A stretch of 64,000 nt of DNA from Zooshikella sp050749885 (GTDB taxonomy: Bacteria > Pseudomonadota > Gammaproteobacteria > Pseudomonadales > Zooshikellaceae): assembly GCF_050749885.1 (NCBI RefSeq), contig NZ_JBOIUB010000013.1, forward strand, positions 1 through 64,000, read 5' to 3'. Of this stretch, positions 36,300-43,041 are shown piece after piece. A model generated the notes under the pieces. That model was not told where the DNA came from. It saw nothing but the letters and a program-made list of their open reading frames with translations, and did no database searches. The translations under genes were made by a program, and so were the position numbers. Numbering within the stretch: position 1 is the first letter of the stretch; each line of letters begins with the position of its first letter.

Positions 36300-36848
36300 A
36301 TGAAAAAAGCTAAATATTGGACATTTAATGAACAAACTGGTGAAGTTAACGCTGACGTCTATTTTGCAAGCATGCGCGGTGGTATAGCTCATATTCCTGT
36401 CAATGCGTTGAAGATTGAACCATTGCTTACTAAAACAGGTTTTGCGGTTGTCGTTTTGGATGACTTGACGGGTTATAAATATATTGAGGATCATCGTGGT
36501 AAAACTGTTTTCAGCAAAGAAAATTGTTTAGAGTCAAAGTTGATTACTGAGTTAGGTCCAATTGACTCGTTATGGACTGAGAAAAAACCAAAAACAGATT
36601 TTGATGAGTGGGTATTGAATCAGTGGGTAACAAATAATAAAAAGAAGTATGAATTTGACTACCAGCAAGCTGAGTATCAACGTAGGTTGAGATATACGAA
36701 GCGTGTTAGACCCCTTTTGGAAGAGGCTCAAATTAAAGAGTACTTAGGACAAAAAAGTGATGCTGATGCTCTGTTAGAAAGAGCTGCTAAAGAACGTATG
36801 AAAGTTCAACAAGAGGTTCCCCTACCTTCAAGACTTGAAGATGAATAA
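36300..36848 (+). CDS. tail fibre assembly chaperone-like protein
   Basis: The 182-residue protein is the usual neighbour of a fibre gene. The N-terminus (AKYWTFNEQTGEVNADVYFASM) looks like a fibre-mimicking domain. The rest is helical and charged (YQQAEYQRRLRYTKRVRPLLEEAQ). Fibre chaperones of P2 and Mu trimerise the fibre tips. I assign the function from position and layout, not from a clear family match. Confidence 0.6.
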   Translation: MKKAKYWTFNEQTGEVNADVYFASMRGGIAHIPVNALKIEPLLTKTGFAVVVLDDLTGYKYIEDHRGKTVFSKENCLESKLITELGPIDSLWTEKKPKTDFDEWVLNQWVTNNKKKYEFDYQQAEYQRRLRYTKRVRPLLEEAQIKEYLGQKSDADALLERAAKERMKVQQEVPLPSRLEDE

Positions 36849-36858
36849 AAATAAAATA

Positions 36859-36872
36859 GTGAAATATTTCAC
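36859..36872. promoter_or_regulatory. operator-like palindrome, copy 2
   Basis: GTGAAATATTTCAC is identical to the palindrome at 30025-30038 and shares the following CT. It lies about 60 bases before the ATG of the sheath gene, a position suitable for an activator or repressor site at a second tail promoter. Confidence 0.6.
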
Positions 36873-36932
36873 CTAATAATAAGAAATCAAATTACATAAA
36901 ATAATTATCACAAAATAAATAAAGGAACGAAA

Positions 36933-38093
36933 ATGTCTGAAAATTTTTTACATGGTATTGAAATTGTAGAAGATAATAGTGGGCCACGTCCCATCCGTAC
37001 CGTAAGAAGCTCTGTTATCGGGGTAGTAGGAACAGCACCTGAAGCAGATAATAGTAAATTCCCCTATCATACGCCGGTTTTGATTGCTGGTAATATTAAA
37101 GAAGCGGCTGAGCTGGGTAAGACAGGTACTTTACCTGATGCGATTAAAGGAGTTTTTGATCAAGCAGGCTCGATGGTAGTGGTAATTCGAGTACCTGAAC
37201 AAACGGAAGCAGATGCTCAAAAAGCTGAATTTTTGAAAGATATGTCCGATGATGGCGCACACTACCAAGGTATTATGGCGTTACTCAGTGCAGAGTCTAC
37301 TTTGGGAGTCACACCTCGTATTTTGGTCGCACCCAAATTTAGCCAACAGTTTGAAGTTGCAGATAAGTTAAAAATTGTTGCAGAACGGCTGCGGGCTGTT
37401 GTGATCGTTGATGGACCAAACAGTAATGATGCAGATGCGATTAAGTACGCAGAACAGGTTTCATCTGAACGTGTGTATATGGTTGATCCTTTTGTACAGG
37501 TATTTAATGCCGATACTAAAAATTATCAAGATCAACCTATGAGCCCTCGTGTTGCTGGCATCATTTCTCGTACAGATAATGATCTGGGTTTTTGGTGGTC
37601 ACCTTCTAATCAGCCTGTTAATGGTATTAGTAATTTGGTTCGTGCTGTTGACTTTACATTAGGTGATAAAAACTGTCGTGCAAACTTATTGAATGAAAAA
37701 CATGTTACCACGGTTATTCGTAAAGATGGATTTCGTTTATGGGGTAATCATACCACCAGTGGAGATGAAAAATGGCGTTTTCTATCTGTTCGTCGCACGG
37801 CGGATATGATTAATGAGAGCTTGTTACGTGCACATATGTGGGCGGTTGACCAAAATATAACGACGCTTTATCTCGAACATGTGTCTGAAGGGGTCAATAA
37901 TTATTTGCGTGACTTGCAGGCAAAAGGAGCGATTATTGGAGGACGTTGTTATGCAGATCCAGAGCTTAACTCGCCTGCTAATATTCAACAAGGAAAAGTG
38001 TATTTTAATATAGAGTTTACACCACCTTATCCCGCTGAACATATTACTTTTACATCTCATTTAACAAATGAATACTTGGAGGAGCTTGTCTAA
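36933..38093 (+). CDS. contractile tail sheath protein gpFI
   Basis: The sheath contracts and drives the tube into the target cell. The 386-residue protein has all the P2 FI landmarks: HGIEIVEDNSGPRPIRTVRS at the N-terminus, GVVGTAPEA, LVAPKFSQQ, the DGP segment, SPRVAGIISRTDND, GFWWSPSNQPVNGI and FEFTPPYPAEHITF-like FNIEFTPPYPAEHITF near the end. Length is normal. AAGGAACG before the ATG supports the start. The tube gene follows with a one-base overlap. Confidence 0.97.
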   Translation: MSENFLHGIEIVEDNSGPRPIRTVRSSVIGVVGTAPEADNSKFPYHTPVLIAGNIKEAAELGKTGTLPDAIKGVFDQAGSMVVVIRVPEQTEADAQKAEFLKDMSDDGAHYQGIMALLSAESTLGVTPRILVAPKFSQQFEVADKLKIVAERLRAVVIVDGPNSNDADAIKYAEQVSSERVYMVDPFVQVFNADTKNYQDQPMSPRVAGIISRTDNDLGFWWSPSNQPVNGISNLVRAVDFTLGDKNCRANLLNEKHVTTVIRKDGFRLWGNHTTSGDEKWRFLSVRRTADMINESLLRAHMWAVDQNITTLYLEHVSEGVNNYLRDLQAKGAIIGGRCYADPELNSPANIQQGKVYFNIEFTPPYPAEHITFTSHLTNEYLEELV

Positions 38094-38617
38094 TGGCATT
38101 AAGTGATAAATTTAGCATGCCTAAAGTGCTGAAAAATATGAACCTGTATATTGCTGGTAAAGGCTATGCAGGACGTGTTTCGGAAATAACACTACCTAAA
38201 CTCACTATTAAAACTGAGGAATACAGTGCAGGTGGTTTGGATACTCCTTTAAGTATCGATATGGGCATGGAAAAGCTTGAATGTAGTTTTACTGTGCATG
38301 AATGTAATAAGAATATTTTTGACTGGTTTGAATTAAACTACTCGAAAAAAGAAAATATTATTATTCGTGGTGCAATGGAGCAGGGTGGTAAAGTTCATGC
38401 AGTTGAACTTGTCCTTGCTGGAGGATTTAAAGAATTGGATATGGGGGCATGGAAAGCAGGTGATAAAGGTGCAATGAAAATTCAGGTTGCATTATCTTAT
38501 TATAAACTCACTATGGATAAAGATATTCTTGCAGAAATTGATGTGATTAATATGAAGCGAGTCATTAATGGCGTAGATAAACTACAAGGTATTCGCAAAG
38601 CGATTGGTGTGGTTTGA
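38093..38617 (+). CDS. tail tube protein gpFII
   Basis: GpFII forms the inner tube. In 174 residues it has MPKVLKNMNLYIAGKGYAGR and ITLPKLTIKTEEYSAGGLD at the N-terminus and GAWKAGDKGAMKIQVALSYY towards the end, the typical pattern. It is coupled to the sheath gene by a TAATG overlap. Confidence 0.96.
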   Translation: MALSDKFSMPKVLKNMNLYIAGKGYAGRVSEITLPKLTIKTEEYSAGGLDTPLSIDMGMEKLECSFTVHECNKNIFDWFELNYSKKENIIIRGAMEQGGKVHAVELVLAGGFKELDMGAWKAGDKGAMKIQVALSYYKLTMDKDILAEIDVINMKRVINGVDKLQGIRKAIGVV

Positions 38618-38785
38618 TAACGAAATATTAGGTTTTGCAAAATATTAATTAGCGTTTTTACTGTTTAATAACTGTTAACCAAATATAAGGAGAGCTTACG
38701 CTAGGCTCAGTCTACAACTTTGTCTTTTGTTTTGTTCTCCTGTTATAGATTAAATATCATAATTACTAGTTAAAGAGAAAAAATA
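38618..38785. other. gap between tube and chaperone genes
   Basis: This 168-base space contains the pair AGGAGA / TCTCCT some 50 bases apart. It holds AT-rich sequence that may include a weak promoter or a terminator for the sheath-tube transcript. No gene is seen. Confidence 0.4.
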
Positions 38786-39034
38786 ATGAAAACAAAAATT
38801 ACTCTAAATTATCCTGTAACAACAGAAGGTGTTGAAGTTGATACAATCTACCTACGTCGTCCAAGAGCTAAAGACTTAAAAAAAATGGAAGACTCTAAAG
38901 GTGGTGACATTACTAAGTCTATTGAGTTAATCGCTGATTTAGCTGAACTTGCGCCTTCTGCAATTGAAGACTTGGATGCCGGCGATTTTCAAAAAGTAAA
39001 TGAAGTGGTTGCCGGTTTTTTAGGTCAACGATAA
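38786..39034 (+). CDS. tail assembly chaperone gpE
   Basis: GpE-type chaperones prepare the tape measure for tube assembly. The 82-residue protein (KITLNYPVTTEGVEVDTIYL, LRRPRAKDLKKME) fits the family. A slippery heptamer T TTT TTA lies near its end, at 39016-39022, and ribosomes shifting back by one base would extend it into the E' frame. P2 uses the same arrangement. Confidence 0.88.
   Translation: MKTKITLNYPVTTEGVEVDTIYLRRPRAKDLKKMEDSKGGDITKSIELIADLAELAPSAIEDLDAGDFQKVNEVVAGFLGQR
39016..39022 (+). promoter_or_regulatory. programmed -1 frameshift site (T TTT TTA)
   Basis: The heptamer T_TTT_TTA is in the correct register: the zero-frame codons are GGT TTT TTA. After slippage the next codon is AGG at 39022, and that frame stays open for 53 codons to TAA at 39181-39183. 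The product carries the conserved E' sequence. This is the E/E' frameshift known from P2 and related tails. Confidence 0.85.
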
Positions 39035-39183
39035 TTCCAGAAGATATTTATAGTGTATTAGCTGATTTGGCGGTGGTCTTTCATTGGCCCCCGTCTGAGC
39101 TTTGGGAGCTGGAATTATCGGAATTATTTATATGGCATAAGAGAGCAAAGGAAAGAGCAATGCAAGGCGAGTTTTATGACTAA
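39022..39183 (+). CDS. gpE' extension (frameshift product of gpE)
   Basis: This frame has no start codon of its own and is read only after the -1 shift from gpE, giving a fusion of about 132 residues. It encodes DLAVVFHWPPSELWELELSE and ends GEFYD, the unmistakable GpE' pattern. Its end overlaps the first codons of the tape measure gene by 8 bases. Confidence 0.88.
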   Translation, partial: RSTIIPEDIYSVLADLAVVFHWPPSELWELELSELFIWHKRAKERAMQGEFYD

Positions 39184-41236
39184 TGCAGTTTCACTTTCAC
39201 TAAATACTATTTTTGATAATACGATTGCTGCAGTCAGTAAACAGACTGAACTTGCAACAAACGAGTTATCTCAATCACTGACTAAAAATCTACAATCCAT
39301 GACTGACAGTGTGGCAGCAACTAAGCTTCCTGTTATCAGTCAATCAATAGCCAACACATTAAAGTTAGAGCAAAGTCTTGTCGAAAACTCATTGCAAAGT
39401 ATATGGCAAGCTTCTGGTGGCATCGAAAACCTGTTAACGAATACAGCGGGAGCTTTATTTGGTGTAAAGGATGCCTTTGGTAACGCTATTCAAAATGATA
39501 TAGCGCCAGCATTAGTTAATAATGGTGTTGAGTCGCTGGGAAATTTGATTAGTGAAAAAATGAATATTGATAAAACACTGGTTGAATCATCGCTATCAAA
39601 TATTGTTGCATCAACGGGTGGTCTTACTAATATTTTAAATGATTTTGAAGGCGCTTTTGCAAGTGTTACAAGTACAGCACTTAATGAATTCAGCAATGTT
39701 ATTTCACCTGCCTTACTTGATAATGCACAAGATAATTTGTCCAGCATGATTGCAGAAAAGTTTAATGTTAAAAGCGATCTTGTTCATCAGTTTGTTGGGG
39801 ATATTCGAGGCGCTATTGGTAATCCATTGAATTTAACTGAAAATCTGCCTGCTATTGACGAAAACCTAAAAGCTGTATTGCAAGGTAATGCTGCCAGTGA
39901 CTTAGCAAAAGACTTTGCTGGTCAATATATTGGTGGTGCCAGTGAAGCAATTTTGAGTGCATTTAAGGTGAAGAGTGAAGTCATTGAGAATGTTGCTACA
40001 CGCCTGACAACAGCGTTTACCAGTGTTGATAATTTAATTACTGACTTTCCACAAGCATTGGATAATGTCGGTAATGCAGTTGTTGAATTAGGACAACAAC
40101 ATCTTGCAGAACTTAGTGAGTCCTTAGTTAATAATACAACAGCGTTAATATCGCGTAGAGCTAATCTGGTACTGAATACATTTGAAACTAAAGGTTTTTC
40201 AGCAGGTGTCAAATCACTGACCAGGCAATTTAAGTTATTAGGACGTCTTGGCTTCCTTCAAGCAAGGCTAGCATTATTAACTTTTACATCAGGCATTCGC
40301 TTAGCCACAACTCAGTTTTGGGCATTTAATGCTTCAATGTTAGCAAACCCAATGGTTGCTCTTATTGCGGGTATTGTCGCAGCGGTTGCCGTTATAGGTG
40401 CGATTATCTATAAATACTGGGGTCCTATTAAAGCATTTATGTCCGGTTTATTTGACGGATTATTAAATGCCATTGCGCCAGTTAGACAGGCACTTGCACC
40501 ATTATTTAGTGCTCTTGAACCAATGTTTAGTGCAATTGGTGTTGCAATAGACTGGCTTGTCAGCGCTTTTAGTAATTTATTTACACCGGTTCAAGCCACT
40601 GCTTCTGAGTTGGCTGAGCTTGGTTCTCTAGGATCGACAGTCGGTAATGTATTAGGTGCGGTATTTAGTTTTTTATTATCTCCAATAACGCTTGTGGCAG
40701 AAGGCATTAGTTGGCTAACAGATAAGCTATTAGGGATGGCTGATTTGGTCAGTGGCGTTTTTGGTGACATTATTGGCTTTTTTAGTGACGATGAAGATGA
40801 AAATAAAACATCAGGGGATAAAACTAAAAATATAAAAGGTATTAAAGGATCCGCTTTGGTTAGTCAGACTGTCTCTGCACAGGCATCTGCAAACATGCCT
40901 CATTGGCAAGTTAATCATAAACCATTTGATTCAAGCCATGTTATCGATTTGAACCAATATCGAGCAGCTAAAGTTCAGACTGCTTTTCAATCTGATGTTG
41001 TTAAGGGCAATAATAGTGGTTTTGGTGTGGGTAATGGGGCTTTAACAAAACATAATATTAGCCCGATTAAGACACATACAGCACAACAAAATGTTGCAGT
41101 GAATGCACCCATTACTATAAATGCTACAGCCAATCAAAACCCTCAAGAAATTGCCATGTTGGTTAGAAAAGAGCTGACACAACGTGAACAACAAGCACAG
41201 CTAAAAACACGAGGAGCACTTTATGACATCGGCTAA
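39176..41236 (+). CDS. tail tape measure protein gpT
   Basis: The tape measure sets tail length and occupies the tube. The 686-residue protein is shorter than P2 gpT. Residues 63-330 consist of four consecutive 67-residue imperfect repeats. A conserved stretch of alternating Phe/Leu follows (LTRQFKLLGRLGFLQARLAL), then two membrane-type helices (about 390-412 and 430-450). A disordered C-terminus ends in RKELTQREQQAQLKTRGALY. The helices may insert in the target membrane. The gene overlaps E' and gpU. Confidence 0.9.
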   Translation: MTNAVSLSLNTIFDNTIAAVSKQTELATNELSQSLTKNLQSMTDSVAATKLPVISQSIANTLKLEQSLVENSLQSIWQASGGIENLLTNTAGALFGVKDAFGNAIQNDIAPALVNNGVESLGNLISEKMNIDKTLVESSLSNIVASTGGLTNILNDFEGAFASVTSTALNEFSNVISPALLDNAQDNLSSMIAEKFNVKSDLVHQFVGDIRGAIGNPLNLTENLPAIDENLKAVLQGNAASDLAKDFAGQYIGGASEAILSAFKVKSEVIENVATRLTTAFTSVDNLITDFPQALDNVGNAVVELGQQHLAELSESLVNNTTALISRRANLVLNTFETKGFSAGVKSLTRQFKLLGRLGFLQARLALLTFTSGIRLATTQFWAFNASMLANPMVALIAGIVAAVAVIGAIIYKYWGPIKAFMSGLFDGLLNAIAPVRQALAPLFSALEPMFSAIGVAIDWLVSAFSNLFTPVQATASELAELGSLGSTVGNVLGAVFSFLLSPITLVAEGISWLTDKLLGMADLVSGVFGDIIGFFSDDEDENKTSGDKTKNIKGIKGSALVSQTVSAQASANMPHWQVNHKPFDSSHVIDLNQYRAAKVQTAFQSDVVKGNNSGFGVGNGALTKHNISPIKTHTAQQNVAVNAPITINATANQNPQEIAMLVRKELTQREQQAQLKTRGALYDIG

Positions 41237-41741
41237 TGGCCAACAAAGTATGATAATGATGACGTTATCATTACCGGGAACACAAGAGGGGTATTTTCAC
41301 TTTTCAATATCAACAGCTGCTTATGAAGACTTAACTATTTCGGATAATTATCGATGGGCAACACAGGATAGAATCAGTTATTTACCAGCAACTCAGTATC
41401 TAGGGCCTGGGTTATCCACGATTGCATTAAAAGGTGTCATTTTTACTGAACTCAATAAAGATAGTTACTTTTTGTTGGATAGATTAAGAAATCTGGCAAG
41501 TAAAGGTAAACCCTTTGTTTTAACTTCAGGGACTGGCAAGTTACATGGCTTGTATTTAGTCGAGTCTTTAACGGATCAACAGAGTGTATTTTTTTCTGAT
41601 GGATTACCTAGAAAAATTAGCTTTACAATAAATTTAAAACAGTTTGGAGGGGAAGTATGTCAACAATCAACAGTTCAGGTTCAGAAAAAAAGAGAGCAAT
41701 TAGCTCAGCCAAAAAGTGGAAAAAGCAACAAATCATCTTGA
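41223..41741 (+). CDS. tail protein gpU
   Basis: GpU terminates the P2 tail tube. In 172 residues the core ISYLPATQYLGPGLSTIALKGVIF and LRNLASKGKPFVLTSGTGKLHGLYLVES matches the gpU family well. Its last 28 residues are Lys/Gln-rich (VQVQKKREQLAQPKSGKSNK) and are encoded within an 85-base overlap with gpX. Confidence 0.93.
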   Translation: MTSANGQQSMIMMTLSLPGTQEGYFHFSISTAAYEDLTISDNYRWATQDRISYLPATQYLGPGLSTIALKGVIFTELNKDSYFLLDRLRNLASKGKPFVLTSGTGKLHGLYLVESLTDQQSVFFSDGLPRKISFTINLKQFGGEVCQQSTVQVQKKREQLAQPKSGKSNKSS

Positions 41742-41974
41742 CAGAACAGGCGAAAAAACAAGGGAAAGTTATCTACTGGACGCAAGTGGATGACACGGTA
41801 GATCGTATTGCCTGGAAGGTCTGTGGGCAAACAGAAGGCGTCACTGAGTTGATATTTGAAGAAAATTATGGTTTGGTTGACCTTGGTGTATTTCTACCCG
41901 AAAATATACCTGTCATTATTCCTAATATATCAAATGTTGAGAACACTTCAGGTCAGGTTATATTATGGCAATAA
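41657..41974 (+). CDS. tail protein gpX (LysM-like)
   Basis: GpX is a small LysM-like baseplate hub protein. The core VDDTVDRIAWKVCGQTEG and LVDLGVFLPENIPVIIPNI matches P2 gpX. The ATG is preceded by GGAGGGG, a strong site located inside gpU, so the 85-base overlap is probably real. The N-terminal 40 residues (Lys-rich) are an extension over P2 gpX. Confidence 0.92.
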   Translation: MSTINSSGSEKKRAISSAKKWKKQQIILTEQAKKQGKVIYWTQVDDTVDRIAWKVCGQTEGVTELIFEENYGLVDLGVFLPENIPVIIPNISNVENTSGQVILWQ

Positions 41975-42972
41975 AACCCATTTATATGCTATTGGCTGAT
42001 GAACAAAATATAACAGATATAATCAATAATAGACTACTTGATTTAACGATTACAGATAATGCCGGGTGGGAATCTGATACACTGGAATTACTGTTGGATG
42101 ATACTGATCATGCTATTGTATTACCTGATACAGGCGCACAATTAAAAGTATTTTTAGGTTATAGTTCCACAGAAATGGTTTTTATGGGCACATTTGTTGT
42201 TGATGAAATCGAGTTAGCCAGTGTTCCCAGTACAATGAAAATTACAGCAAAAGCCGCTAATATGTCTTCATCACTTAAATCACCTAAGACCACTACATGG
42301 GAAGGAAAAAACAGTAGTCGTAAGCAGCGATCTGTGATGTTGAAGACTATTTTTGAAAAAATTGCACTGGAAAGTCAACTTACCATTGATATAGACGATA
42401 AGTATAAAAATAAATCGTTTTCTATTTTAAATCAACGGAATGAGAGTGACATTAATTTTCTAACACGTTTAGCGGATAGTGTTGGTGGTGTGCTAAAAAT
42501 AACCAATGATACAATCAGCTTAAAGCCACAAGTAACGGAGCAAGGGCATATTAACTTACAGCCTCAGGAGGTAAGTCAATGGCGTGTTAATATTACGCAG
42601 CGCACATCATACGATGCTGTTGAAACCAGTTACTATGATAAGAAGTCAGCTAAAAAAGTAAAAGTAACGGCTTCAAAAAAGACCAGTAATAAAAGTAATA
42701 GTAAAAATATTATCAAGCAGACAAAAACAGATGCCGTTTCTGCCGAAGCGGCAAAAGCATTTGCAAAAGCAGAGTTAGAACGCTCTGCAATGGGTGAAAT
42801 GCAGCTTACTTTGTCTTTACCCGGAAGAATGTCTATTTGTGCAGAACGTCAGCTCAAGCTGTCTGACTTTCGTATCGGGGTTAACGGAACATGGCAAATT
42901 GATACGGTTAAACATCAATTGAATAATAGTGGCTACGTGACTGAAGTTACTGCGTCATCTGTACCTGGCTAG
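41965..42972 (+). CDS. tail hub protein gpD (late control protein D)
   Basis: GpD is the gp27-like hub that carries the gpV spike. The 335-residue protein has the family pattern: DEQNITDIINNRLLDLTITD, DTLELLLDD, LKVFLGYS, FVVDEIE and ESDINFLTRLADSVGGVLKI. The C-terminal LSLPGRMSICAERQLKLSDF and GTWQIDTVKHQLNNSGY blocks are also typical. It is the last gene of the cluster, followed by a terminator. Confidence 0.95.
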   Translation: MAIKPIYMLLADEQNITDIINNRLLDLTITDNAGWESDTLELLLDDTDHAIVLPDTGAQLKVFLGYSSTEMVFMGTFVVDEIELASVPSTMKITAKAANMSSSLKSPKTTTWEGKNSSRKQRSVMLKTIFEKIALESQLTIDIDDKYKNKSFSILNQRNESDINFLTRLADSVGGVLKITNDTISLKPQVTEQGHINLQPQEVSQWRVNITQRTSYDAVETSYYDKKSAKKVKVTASKKTSNKSNSKNIIKQTKTDAVSAEAAKAFAKAELERSAMGEMQLTLSLPGRMSICAERQLKLSDFRIGVNGTWQIDTVKHQLNNSGYVTEVTASSVPG

Positions 42973-42999
42973 TTTTTTATTGGAGTCGTTTTTTAAAGA

Positions 43000-43032
43000 T
43001 ATTTGCCGCAAGTAGTGCGGCAAATACTTTTT
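43000..43032 (+). terminator. terminator of the tail cluster
   Basis: A 10-base stem TATTTGCCGC pairs with GCGGCAAATA around a 7-base loop and runs into CTTTTTT. It lies 28 bases after gpD and 9 bases before the stop of the convergent GH8 gene. It may also end that transcript. Confidence 0.88.
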
Positions 43033-43041
43033 TCTTTCATA

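Noticed and set aside
30256..42972. Extracellular contractile injection system of the Afp/PVC type
   Set aside because: The gene order and the families V, W, J, I, FI, FII, E, T, U, X, D are those of P2 phage tails. There is no AAA ATPase or PVC-type baseplate gene.
42973..43041. Part of a prophage with head genes nearby
   Set aside because: Both flanks of the tail cluster are non-phage genes, and no head or integrase gene occurs in the window.
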